From Erythrobacter sp. AP23 (GTDB taxonomy: Bacteria > Pseudomonadota > Alphaproteobacteria > Sphingomonadales > Sphingomonadaceae): a stretch of DNA of 64,000 bases. The notes under the pieces were generated by a model. That model saw only the letters and a program-made list of their open reading frames with translations. It was not told where the DNA came from and ran no database searches. The position numbers and the translations under genes were made by a program. Positions 42,545 to 50,975 of this stretch are shown here, piece after piece. Numbering within the stretch: position 1 is the stretch's first letter; the number at the start of each line of letters is the position of its first letter. The stretch is taken from contig NZ_LNBY01000019.1 in NCBI RefSeq assembly GCF_001542855.1, positions 1 through 64,000 of the forward strand, read 5' to 3'.

Positions 42545-44535
42545 AGCTCGATCCCGTCGCCGGGATCGAGCGCAGCGCGCCGCGCATTGGCCTGCATCCG
42601 CTGGGCCATTCTGCGATTGCGGTTTGCCTGATCGTCGTCCGTTCGGTCGTCAAACTCAAATTCGTTGGGGATCTCGACTGGCGGCGGCGCCACATCTTCG
42701 TATTCCGGCAATTCGGGCGATTGGCGGATCCCGCCATCGGACTGGTGATCATCGACCTCGTACTCTTCGGACTCGGTCAGCAATTTCGCGGATTGCGAAG
42801 GCGCGGTCACATGTCTCCCGTGCCATTCGCTCCCGTCCGCCGCAAACTCCGACTTCTCGACCTTCGGTGGACGCTCCACCCGTTTGCTGAGCCGGGGGTC
42901 GCGGTAGTAGCGCGCTTTCCTGGCACGGATCGGATGCACGCCTGCGAGCATCACGATTTCGTCGGTGTCGGGCAGCTGCATGATTTCGCCCTGGGTCAGA
43001 AGAGCGCGCGCCGTCTCCGAGCGCGAGACCATCAGGTGACCAAGCCACGGAGAGAGGCGGTGTCCGGCATAATTGCGCATCGCCCGGGTTTCGGTCGCAG
43101 TCCCGAGCGATTCCGAAACGCGCTTGGCAGTGCGCTCATCATTGGTCGCGAAGCACACCCGCACATGGCAATTGTCGAGAATGGCATTGTTCTGCCCGTA
43201 GGCTTTCTCGATCTGATTCAATGACTGGGCGATCAGAAAGGCCTTGATGCCGTAGCCCGCCATGAAGGCGAGCGCGCTTTCGAAAAAGTCGAGCCTACCC
43301 AAGGCAGGAAACTCGTCGAGCATAAGGAGAAGCCGCTCGCGAACGGCACCTTCCTGCAGATCCTCGGTCAGACGTCTTCCGAGCTGGTTGAGAATGAGCC
43401 GGATGAGCGGCTTGGTGCGGCTGATGTCTGACGGCGGAACGACGAGATAGAGCGTGACTGGGCGGCCCTGTGCCACGAGGTCCGCGATGCGCCATTCGCA
43501 GTGCCGCGTGACCTTTGCGATAACCGGATCGCGGTACAGGCCGAGGAACGACATGGCGGTCGAGAGCACGCCCGAGCGTTCGTTCTCCGACTTGTTGAGC
43601 AATTCTCGCGCCGCGCTCGCGACAACCGGATGGACGCCGTCTTCCCCCAGATGCGGTGTGTGCATCATTGCGGTCAGTGTCGCCTCGATGGATCGGCGTG
43701 GATCGGAGAGGAAGTTCGCCACCCCGGCGAGCGTCTTGTCAGGCTCGGCATAAAGCACATGCAGAATGGCCCCGACGAGCAGCGCGTGGCTGGTCTTTTC
43801 CCAGTGATTGCGCCGTTCAAGCGAGCCTTCCGGATCGACCAGCACGTCGGCGATGTTCTGCACGTCGCGCACCTCGTTGATGCCGCGTCGCACTTCCATC
43901 AGAGGGTTATAGGCCGCCGATGCCTCATTGGTCGGATCGAACAGAAGCGTGCGGCTGAACCGGGTACGGAAACCAGCTGTCAGCTCCCAGTTCTCGCCTT
44001 TGATATCGTGCACGATCGCCGAATGCGGCCAGGTCAGGAGCGTTGGCACGACAAGGCCGACCCCTTTGCCGCTGCGGGTCGGCGCGAAGCAGAGCACATG
44101 TTCGGGGCCGTCGTGACGAAGATAGAGATTGGCATGCTGGCCGATAATGACGCCCTTGCCTGCCAGAAGGCCCGCGCGTGAAATTTCGGAACGGGTCGCC
44201 CAGCGCGCCGAGCCATATGTCGCGCTGTTCCTGATCTCTCGGGCGCGCCAGACCGACATGCCGATCGCGACCGCCACCGACACGAGACCGCCCGATGCGG
44301 CAATCATTCCGCCGGTCTCGAAGATGCGCGGCGCATAGGCTTCGTAGCTGAACCACCACCAAAAGATGGCATAAGGCGGATAGACAAGCGCTCCGGAGAT
44401 ACTGAACCAGGGCGCGCCCAGCTGCGCCTGATAGCCAAGCGCGTGCGCCGTCCACTGGGTGCCCGCCCACACACCTGCGAGCGTTAGGGTGAAGACGACG
44501 AGTATCTGACCCCACAATATCCGGGTTGCCGACAA
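42541..44535 (-). CDS. traG: Type IV coupling protein TraG (VirD4-like)
   Basis: This 664-residue protein has two N-terminal transmembrane helices, a Walker A (CFAPTRSGKGVGLVVPTLL, about residues 149-167), a Walker B (LLLMLDEFPALGRLD) and the DxxQ-like FLIAQSLNQIEKAYG. It recruits the relaxase-DNA complex to the Trb channel. The C-terminal 120 residues are acidic and hydrophilic. Confidence 0.95.
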   Translation of the reverse strand: MSATRILWGQILVVFTLTLAGVWAGTQWTAHALGYQAQLGAPWFSISGALVYPPYAIFWWWFSYEAYAPRIFETGGMIAASGGLVSVAVAIGMSVWRAREIRNSATYGSARWATRSEISRAGLLAGKGVIIGQHANLYLRHDGPEHVLCFAPTRSGKGVGLVVPTLLTWPHSAIVHDIKGENWELTAGFRTRFSRTLLFDPTNEASAAYNPLMEVRRGINEVRDVQNIADVLVDPEGSLERRNHWEKTSHALLVGAILHVLYAEPDKTLAGVANFLSDPRRSIEATLTAMMHTPHLGEDGVHPVVASAARELLNKSENERSGVLSTAMSFLGLYRDPVIAKVTRHCEWRIADLVAQGRPVTLYLVVPPSDISRTKPLIRLILNQLGRRLTEDLQEGAVRERLLLMLDEFPALGRLDFFESALAFMAGYGIKAFLIAQSLNQIEKAYGQNNAILDNCHVRVCFATNDERTAKRVSESLGTATETRAMRNYAGHRLSPWLGHLMVSRSETARALLTQGEIMQLPDTDEIVMLAGVHPIRARKARYYRDPRLSKRVERPPKVEKSEFAADGSEWHGRHVTAPSQSAKLLTESEEYEVDDHQSDGGIRQSPELPEYEDVAPPPVEIPNEFEFDDRTDDDQANRNRRMAQRMQANARRAALDPGDGIEL

Positions 44536-44635
44536 GGCTGGCTCCTTTCGTGAAGGACAGCACGGCGGCTTTGCATTACATATTCAAGTCGGAAGCTGCG
44601 TGATCGCAGGTTGGCGTAGCAAAAGCGGCGTACGG

Positions 44636-45337
44636 CTAGATTGCTTCCCGACTATAGTCCGGGTTGCCGGACCAGGTCAGGCGGTACATCGCCCCTTGCG
44701 CGACCGATTGCACGACGTTGGGCCACAGGGCCGCGATGCAAGTCCCATCCGCATGGCGCACAGAGGGATAGATAATGCCGTTATGACCGGCGGCGCGTGC
44801 CTCCGCCGCTAGAGCATTGCCGACAGGATAGCCTTTCGTCTTGTCCGGATCGAGGGCCGGGTGTCCGGGCTGCTCGCGCAGATCGATAAAGACGCCCGCC
44901 ATGCTGGCGATCGTCTCGCCATATTCGACAACGGCATCGAAATCGCCGGCATCGGCGAGCGCCTGTGTCAGGTGATGACCGACCTCGGCAATACAGGTCT
45001 CGACATCGAGCGCGGCATACCATGCGCCGCGGTTCGCGGGGTTGAAGCGATTGGGCTCGCGCGGTTTGGCGTAAGCAAAGCTCGCATTAATGAACCTGGC
45101 ATGCGGCACGCCATGAACCAGCTCGTCGGCTGTCAGCCCGCCAAACCCGCGCTCTTCGGCGATCAGGCGCGAACTCGTCGCCCCCTCGATTTCAGCGAGC
45201 AGCGCAAGCTCGGCATCACTGTCGGCAAGTGGAGCCATGACCGCTTCGCGCAAGCGCGCGCTGGAAACGAGCCGGACAGTCCGCTCGAACGCTTCGCGGA
45301 TCTGCGGCGGCTCGCCTGCCTCCTCAGAGCCCGCCAC
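44636..45337 (-). CDS. RES-domain toxin
   Basis: This 233-residue protein contains the RES fold: Arg in PHARFINASF, Glu and neighbours in AWYAALDVETCIAEVGHHL, and Ser in IIYPSVRHADG. RES toxins degrade NAD+. It overlaps the upstream Xre/ParS-type gene by 14 bases, the standard antitoxin-toxin order. The roughly 90 N-terminal residues before the RES motif are longer than in the shortest family members. The pair probably stabilises the element. Confidence 0.86.
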   Translation of the reverse strand: MAGSEEAGEPPQIREAFERTVRLVSSARLREAVMAPLADSDAELALLAEIEGATSSRLIAEERGFGGLTADELVHGVPHARFINASFAYAKPREPNRFNPANRGAWYAALDVETCIAEVGHHLTQALADAGDFDAVVEYGETIASMAGVFIDLREQPGHPALDPDKTKGYPVGNALAAEARAAGHNGIIYPSVRHADGTCIAALWPNVVQSVAQGAMYRLTWSGNPDYSREAI

Positions 45338-45755
45338 GAAGCGCGTCGATATATTGTCTGGTCTCCAGCATGCGCGGAATGCCGCCTTCGATCATCGCCC
45401 CGATGGGCGAGCGGCGATCAAACAACGGGGCCCTGTTTTCGAGCTTTGGCCAGCGATCGGCCATGTCGTTGGCGAACAGCAGATGCAGTCCCTTGAACAG
45501 ACCGATCAGCGCCGACGCGCGGGTCAGCTGGTCCTGACCGAGCGAGCCTTCCCAGGTTCCGGCTTTCATCCGGTCCCAGGTGCTTTCGGACACGCCGAGC
45601 AGCGCAGCGCCCTCAGCGTTGCTCGCACCCCAGGCCCCAATGAGGCGCAGCACGGCCTTTACCGCAGCGCTGGTGAGGCGGCTGCGATCACCGTCGCTTG
45701 CAAAGGTCTGAAGCCCCGGGGGAGCTTCGGCATGCTGAATCGCTGCACTTACCAT
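45324..45755 (-). CDS. Xre/MbcA/ParS-type antitoxin (DUF2384)
   Basis: This 143-residue protein has an HTH in NAEGAALLGVSESTWDRMKAG and a C-terminal DUF2384 region (LIGLFKGLHLLFANDMADRWPKLENRAPLFDRRSPIGAMIEGG). The ATG at 45755 has an AGGAG site seven bases upstream. It would bind and neutralise the RES toxin and autoregulate. The promoter lies in the 74 bases before the relaxase gene end. Confidence 0.88.
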   Translation of the reverse strand: MVSAAIQHAEAPPGLQTFASDGDRSRLTSAAVKAVLRLIGAWGASNAEGAALLGVSESTWDRMKAGTWEGSLGQDQLTRASALIGLFKGLHLLFANDMADRWPKLENRAPLFDRRSPIGAMIEGGIPRMLETRQYIDALRGGL

Positions 45756-45829
45756 ATCGCATCTCCTGATGCGTTTATAAGCATCATATGGTGCGTTTGT
45801 CAAGATTTCCGTTATGATGCCGGTGCTCC

Positions 45830-47572
45830 TCAAACCGCCGGACCGCGCGAACGCGCAAAGTTCCAGTCGACACCGCCTCGCACATGGACCTTGCCAGCGA
45901 CTTCTTTTCCAAGATGCCGCTCGAGGTCTTGCCTCCAGGGCACGAGCTGGAAACCCACTCCGTCATCGATCATGGCGAAGCGACCCGACGCCAGCGAAAT
46001 GCGCTCGCGGTAGATGCCGGAAATGTGATCACCTTCCGTTACCGGATTTGCCAGACGACCATGACGCGCAGCCAGCGCTTTACCTGCCGCGTCCAGTTCC
46101 TGCTTGCGGAGCGTTCCGAGCAGGTTGCGCACCAAGGTCACGCTCCTACCATGTCGCTTCGCAAGACTTTGATCGACGAGCCATTCACGGCGCTCGTCAA
46201 GAGCCTTCCGGACTTCATTGCCGAAGCCGCCTCCCAGCGACGCGGCTCGTGCCGACAGCAGCTGCCGGTCGAGCCAGGTCGCCCCGCGCGCGTCAATCTG
46301 CCGCTCGAGCGGCAGGTCCGAACGCACCAGCAGGCTGCTGCGCCGTCGCCCGTTGCGGTCGGTCCATTCGCCTGTCTCGACGATGGCGCCGGGTGCTGCA
46401 TCGCTTGTCTGGTCCAGATCGGGAAAACGCAGATAATGCGCACGCCCGTCCACTCCTTCGACGATCGCATAAGCCTCGCCTGTCAGCTCATCATGAAGAC
46501 CGCGCTCGACCAACCTTCCGATGACCCGGCGGTTCTCGTCTTCTCCATGCAGCGCGAAGGATGCAAGGGCGCCTTGTGCGCCGCGTCCACGCATCGCCTT
46601 GTGCAAGGTCTTGATGATGTCGCCGCGCTCGCCCAGCGCGCGCAATGTCGGTTCGAGGTCTGCGGTCAAGGTCCAGCGCGCCGACCCGACCCGCTCGGCC
46701 AATCCCATGCGTTCGAGCATTTGTGCGCGGCCAATAAGGAATGCGCGGTTGCTGCGGCGTGTCGCATCGTCCTCGGGGGACAAATCGACCACGCCAAGAT
46801 CGTCGCGCTGATTTTGCAAGCGGCGGTCGAGCGAGGTCCAGCGCTCGGCATCGACCTCGCGGCGGAGCGCTTGCTGAATATTGCGCTCGCTGCGCGGGCC
46901 GAGCTCGACGGTGACGCGCTCCTGGGCGCGGGCCCGCATACCTTCGCTGATATAAGAGCGATCGATCACCAGGTCCCTGCCGTCCGAGGCAACGCCGCGG
47001 ACCAGGACATGGACATGCGGGTTGTCGGTATTCCAGTGATCGACCGCCACCCAGTCGGGCTTGGTGTCGAGATCGCTCGCCATATCTTCAAGGAGTTCGC
47101 GCGTGAAAGCGCGCAGGTCAGCCATCTCGCTTGCGTCTTCCGGCGACACGATGAAGCGGAAGTGATGCCGGTCGTCTTCGCAGCGCGCGGCGAAGGCATC
47201 GCCATCGACCTCATCCGATAAGGCATCGAACATCTGGGCATCCGATCCGTCACGGGTGACGCCGTCGCGTTCGAGATAGGCGATGTGGCGGGCGAGCGGT
47301 GCCGAGCGGAACCGGCTGCCGCCATGGCGAACGACGCGCGCCTTGATGATGACCCGCCGCTGGAAAGCATGGGGGCGGCCTCGGAACGCAGCACGTTTGC
47401 CGCGTCCCAGATGCCCGGTTCCGCCGCCTGCCCGGCCTCGCCCGAGCGGCGTATAGCCTGACCGGCGCGAGGCCTGCAGCACGCGCCCGACCAGCGTACC
47501 GGCCTTGCGATAGGCGCGCGCATCGCTGTCTCTTGACCGACCCGGCCTGATATCGAATTCGTCGTCAGCCAC
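45830..47572 (-). CDS. Conjugative relaxase (DUF3363, VirD2/RlxS-like)
   Basis: This 580-residue nicking enzyme has the HUH motif in VAVDHWNTDNPHVHVLVRG (His-x-His near residue 185). The N-terminus is rich in Arg and Gly, and the C-terminal half is DUF3363. It starts at GTG 47572 and lacks a clear ribosome-binding site. In related elements it ends the operon that begins with the excisionase and contains traF and the lytic transglycosylase. An IS110 element now lies between it and that operon. The oriT it would nick is not identified. Confidence 0.9.
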   Translation of the reverse strand: MADDEFDIRPGRSRDSDARAYRKAGTLVGRVLQASRRSGYTPLGRGRAGGGTGHLGRGKRAAFRGRPHAFQRRVIIKARVVRHGGSRFRSAPLARHIAYLERDGVTRDGSDAQMFDALSDEVDGDAFAARCEDDRHHFRFIVSPEDASEMADLRAFTRELLEDMASDLDTKPDWVAVDHWNTDNPHVHVLVRGVASDGRDLVIDRSYISEGMRARAQERVTVELGPRSERNIQQALRREVDAERWTSLDRRLQNQRDDLGVVDLSPEDDATRRSNRAFLIGRAQMLERMGLAERVGSARWTLTADLEPTLRALGERGDIIKTLHKAMRGRGAQGALASFALHGEDENRRVIGRLVERGLHDELTGEAYAIVEGVDGRAHYLRFPDLDQTSDAAPGAIVETGEWTDRNGRRRSSLLVRSDLPLERQIDARGATWLDRQLLSARAASLGGGFGNEVRKALDERREWLVDQSLAKRHGRSVTLVRNLLGTLRKQELDAAGKALAARHGRLANPVTEGDHISGIYRERISLASGRFAMIDDGVGFQLVPWRQDLERHLGKEVAGKVHVRGGVDWNFARSRGPAV

Positions 47573-48097
47573 AGACAGGAAAACCGGTAGACGGCGCTTT
47601 CAGCATTGAAAAGCCTAAGGATTCCGATCCAAGCGCCTGCAGGCGTACAGCAGAGACGGCGCATATTCTCCCGCAAAACCAACCACCTGCACCCCGACCG
47701 ACGGCGGTGCTTTTATCTCGCCATCTTATTTGGCTGTCTGGTTTTCGTAGTATTCGCCATCGTCGTTTCCTCTCTTTAGCACTAATGGACCAACTATTCG
47801 ACGCCGCTGCGCGCAGGTCTGCGAAGTAGCGTTTGGGGTCTGATACGCCGCGCAATCTTCCGTGCTCATCGAGGCCGGTATCGCTCTGCATCGAGGCGGT
47901 ACCCGCACGCTCGCGGCACATGTCGCTATCGGAGTTACGGGGCAGCATCACAGGCAATCGAGCGCGGTCCGCTGTGCGCGGCCGCAGGCGAGATATCGTG
48001 CTTCCCGTCTTCCTGGTCTGTATCATTCCTTCTGCCGCTCGCGCGGACCTCCGTATGTCGTCGAGCCATCAGTCGGCTGCGGTTGGTGTCTTCGTCA
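47573..48097. other. Gap between relaxase start and IS110 transposase end
   Basis: These 525 bases have no supported gene. They should include the right (3') end of the IS110 element and the original intergenic DNA before the relaxase, perhaps with its leader. IS110 elements lack long terminal inverted repeats, so the boundary is not visible by eye. I looked for an RP4-like nick string (ATCCTG) and found none convincing. Confidence 0.4.
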
Positions 48098-49186
48098 TCA
48101 TGACCGCGCGTAGCTCAGCCGCTGCATCTTGGCGGCGTAGGCGCTGTCGATCTCTTGCGCTTCGGCGTCGGGATCGCCGACATAAAGCGTGCCATCGCGC
48201 CACATCGCGTGCATTACGATGGCGAGCTTGCGCGCAACCGCGACGCGCGCCTTGGCGTGGCACTTGGTCTTCGCGAGCTTCAGTCCCCATGTCTTGATCG
48301 TGTCGCGACCCTTGAACCGGGTGAGCATCGCAGATGCCGCTTCGTAGAGCGCACGGCGCACGTCGGGATCGCCCGCCTTGCTGATCCGGCCCTTCACGTC
48401 GATCGATGAGCCCGACTGCCAGCGGCGTGCGGTCAACCCGAAGTAGGCCGCGACATTGCGCGAGCGGCGGAACCGGGCGGGATCGTCGATCGCGCTCTTG
48501 AAGGTCAGCGCGGTGACCGGGCCGACGCCCGGGATCGCCATGAACCGGCGGCACAGCTCGTCGCGCATGGCGAGCTGGGTGACCAGTTTGTGCAGGATCA
48601 GGTACTCCTCCCACAGCGCCGCGCGTGCTCTCAGCATGCAGTCCATCAGCCCTGCGGTCATCGCATCGCCCGCAACCGCCTCGCGCACAGCCTTCGCCAT
48701 CGACCCGCGCCCGACCTTGCCTAGCCGGATCCCGAACACCTTCAGCGAGTGCCTTATGGCGTTCTCGATATCGAGGAACTTGCGCTTGAGGTTGCGCCGC
48801 TGCACCAGAAGCAAGCGTATCCGGTAGCACTCCTCGGTCTTGATATGCGCCTGCCGGAACCATCCGGTGCGCATGATATGGGCGATGCCGAGCGCATCGG
48901 CGGCGTCTGTCTTGTTGCGCTGGGCCGACAGCGCAGCGCGCACATGACGCGTCTCCAGACAGACAGCGGGCAGACCCAGCGCGAGCAACCCGGCATGCAG
49001 CCAGGGCGAGATCGAACCCGCCTCATGGCCGACCCGGCGCAGGCGGCCGGCAAAGCGCTCCAGCGCTTCGGCGATCAGCTCCGGTTCGGTCGGCACCTCG
49101 GTCTCCAGCGCCACCTTGCCGTCATCGCCCACCACGCAGATCGCGGTCTCTTCGACCGACACGTCCAGCCCTGCAAAGTACTCCAT
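48098..49186 (-). CDS. IS110-family transposase (DEDD/Tnp_20)
   Basis: This 362-residue serine-dependent DEDD transposase starts MEYFAGLDVS with the first catalytic Asp. It has KTDAADALGIAHIM with two more acidic residues. The C-terminal Transposase_20 domain has MAIPGVGPVTALTFKSAI and FRRSRNVAAYFGLTARRWQSGSS, including the catalytic Ser. It is full length, so potentially active. I chose ATG 49186; the open frame extends to 49870 without homology. It interrupts the transfer operon between the lytic transglycosylase and relaxase genes. Confidence 0.92.
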   Translation of the reverse strand: MEYFAGLDVSVEETAICVVGDDGKVALETEVPTEPELIAEALERFAGRLRRVGHEAGSISPWLHAGLLALGLPAVCLETRHVRAALSAQRNKTDAADALGIAHIMRTGWFRQAHIKTEECYRIRLLLVQRRNLKRKFLDIENAIRHSLKVFGIRLGKVGRGSMAKAVREAVAGDAMTAGLMDCMLRARAALWEEYLILHKLVTQLAMRDELCRRFMAIPGVGPVTALTFKSAIDDPARFRRSRNVAAYFGLTARRWQSGSSIDVKGRISKAGDPDVRRALYEAASAMLTRFKGRDTIKTWGLKLAKTKCHAKARVAVARKLAIVMHAMWRDGTLYVGDPDAEAQEIDSAYAAKMQRLSYARS

Positions 49187-49379
49187 CACCCGACTCCTTC
49201 GCTTCCGTTTAACCGGAGCGAGGGAAGCGCCAGGTGCAGCAGCCGTGCAAGCCTTGGCCGCTGCCAAGTCCTCGCCGAATACAGCGGCAATCCCTCCTTT
49301 CTTTTGATGCGTAAGGCTCCGCTTATACGCCCGGTTTCGCCTGGAAACGCATGCCTGCGCGAAGGTGCGAGGCTCGCTT
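48098..49379 (-). mobile_element. IS110-family insertion sequence (approximate extent)
   Basis: The element comprises the DEDD transposase gene plus flanking non-coding ends whose exact borders I cannot place. The roughly 190 bases upstream of the transposase (49187-49379) contain no gene and end exactly at the lytic transglycosylase stop. In the IS110 group this upstream end encodes the bridge RNA that chooses target and donor sites. Some of the 3' end continues into 47573-48097. Confidence 0.7.
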
Positions 49380-50060
49380 TCATTGGGAGGAGACCGTCGA
49401 AGCAGGCGCGAATAGATCGTGCGCGGGCTGTTCCGGACGCGCGAAGGGGTTCGCTGCGGGACCGGGCATAGCCACCTCGTCCAACTCTTCTCGCCCAGCG
49501 CGGGGCGGCTGCAAGACGCCAGCCGGAGCATTCCCGGCCTGTAAAGGCACCGCCGCAAACATGCGCTCGGACTGCAACAGCGGCGCAATCCGGGCGACAT
49601 AGAGGCGTGTTTCGAGTGGCAGCGAACGCCGTCCGGCAAGCCAGTCTTCGTAGCGTCCCGGACCCGCATTGTATGCAGCGAGGAAGCCTTGCGCGCCGTA
49701 GCGATCGTACATTTCGCGCAGGTAAGACGTGCCGGCCAGAATGTTGTCGCGCGGGTCGAACGGGTCTTGCCCGAGCGTGAACCGGGCGCGCTGCCGCGAC
49801 CAGGTTCCGGGCATGAGCTGCATGAGACCCATCGCTCCTGCTCTGGAAACCGCCCGCACCCGGCCCGCACTTTCGGCGCGGATCACCGCGTAGATCCAGT
49901 GCTCGGGAATGCCGAATTGCTGAGATGCTTCGCTGACATGCGCTGCAATCTCGACGCGCTGGGAAGCTCGGACAAACTGCTCCGATTGCGCAAAAACCTG
50001 TGCCGGACTCGCCGCCCACATGGTGGCCAGGAGTCCCTGCAGAAGATACAGGCGGAGCAC
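49380..50060 (-). CDS. Lytic transglycosylase (TrbN/VirB1-like)
   Basis: This is a soluble lytic transglycosylase with a signal peptide (LRLYLLQGLLATMWAASPAQVFA), the catalytic Glu in YAVIRAESAG, then GAMGLMQLMPGTW and FLAAYNAGPGRY. It opens the peptidoglycan for the transfer apparatus. GTG 50060 places the signal at the extreme N-terminus and lies four bases after the DUF736 stop. ATG 50111 is possible but would overlap DUF736 by 47 bases. Confidence 0.9.
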   Translation of the reverse strand: MLRLYLLQGLLATMWAASPAQVFAQSEQFVRASQRVEIAAHVSEASQQFGIPEHWIYAVIRAESAGRVRAVSRAGAMGLMQLMPGTWSRQRARFTLGQDPFDPRDNILAGTSYLREMYDRYGAQGFLAAYNAGPGRYEDWLAGRRSLPLETRLYVARIAPLLQSERMFAAVPLQAGNAPAGVLQPPRAGREELDEVAMPGPAANPFARPEQPAHDLFAPASTVSSQ

Positions 50061-50064
50061 GGAA

Positions 50065-50397
50065 TCAGCCCTTTGCCGGGCGGCGCGCGCCGCGCGACCA
50101 TATAAGGACATGGTTCTGGTCGTCAGAACTGAACAGATTGGCGCGCAGGGGCCGAGGCAATACCGGATCGTCGATGACGAGCGTGACAAAACTGCCTGCC
50201 TTGTCGCCGACATGTTTCCAGCCTGCACCCACCTCGTAGGTTTCCTCGCCTTCACCTGCCATGATGCGATAGTCAGGGGCGTTCTCGGTGTCGCCGGGGT
50301 CGGCGGCCACCAGGGTCAGCGGTGCGTCGATGGTCAGGGTTTGCAGCCGCCCTTCAAAGCCGTCGGGTGTGGCTGCAAAAGTGCCGATACAGGTCAT
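50065..50397 (-). CDS. DUF736 family protein
   Basis: This 110-residue cytoplasmic protein matches DUF736: start IGTFAATPDGFEGRLQTLTID, middle NAPDYRIMAGE, then EVGAGWKHVG, VTLVIDDPVLPRPLRANLF and the C-terminal HVLIWSRG. It is common in alphaproteobacterial conjugative operons; function unknown. It overlaps traF by four bases. Confidence 0.88.
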   Translation of the reverse strand: MTCIGTFAATPDGFEGRLQTLTIDAPLTLVAADPGDTENAPDYRIMAGEGEETYEVGAGWKHVGDKAGSFVTLVIDDPVLPRPLRANLFSSDDQNHVLIWSRGARRPAKG

Positions 50398-50975
50398 TGT
50401 GCGTCTCCATCATTTACGTTGGGAATGGGAAAGTCGGCGGGCGAGGCGAGCAGGACATAGTCCCCGTCGCCCGCTTCGTTGGTCCAGACGGGCCGCGCGC
50501 GCCCGATGACATCGGCGCGTGCGACCGGGCCGAAATAACGCCCGTCAAAGCTGCCGGGGGCGCGCCTGTTCATCACGAACAGTTCATCCGCAGCGATAGT
50601 CCGGCATCCTTTCCAGACGGGCAGTTCGCGTCCAAGGCTGTCGCGCCGACGCGCCGAGCCCGCAGGTGTCCCATTGATCTCGATGAGCAGGTCGCGCCGG
50701 CAGACCGTATCCCCGCCAAGCGCCGCAACCTCCTTGATGAGCGGAACACCCGCAGGAAGATAGCCGCGCGAGGCGAGGTATTTCTGCAGCCTGAAAGCAG
50801 GATCGATCGCGACGCGGTCGCCCCTCTGGAGACCGGTCTTTCCGCCGATTGAGTACAGTCCAACCGGCACGCTGGCCGTCACGTTCCAGACCAAAAGTCG
50901 CGAGAGCGGGATTGCGATGCTGGCCAGTGTCGCTGCCGCGACCATGCCTGCCAGAAAGGCGGTGCGCCGCCTCAT
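50394..50975 (-). CDS. traF: Conjugal transfer signal peptidase TraF (S26)
   Basis: This 193-residue membrane-anchored serine peptidase has an N-terminal helix (FLAGMVAAATLASIAIPL), the nucleophile Ser in ASVPVGLYSI and the general-base Lys in VPLIKEVAALGGDTVCRR. In RP4, TraF matures the TrbC pilin. ATG 50975 overlaps the DUF2840 stop by four bases. Confidence 0.92.
   Translation of the reverse strand: MRRRTAFLAGMVAAATLASIAIPLSRLLVWNVTASVPVGLYSIGGKTGLQRGDRVAIDPAFRLQKYLASRGYLPAGVPLIKEVAALGGDTVCRRDLLIEINGTPAGSARRRDSLGRELPVWKGCRTIAADELFVMNRRAPGSFDGRYFGPVARADVIGRARPVWTNEAGDGDYVLLASPADFPIPNVNDGDAQ

Noticed and set aside
47573-48097. An oriT next to the relaxase
   Set aside because: No recognisable nick sequence or inverted repeat of the RP4 or VirD2 type was found. 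Part of the stretch is probably IS DNA.
49187-49870. N-terminal extension of the IS110 transposase by about 228 residues
   Set aside because: The extension runs antisense through the transglycosylase gene and has no family resemblance. MEYFAGLDVS at 49186 is the normal start.
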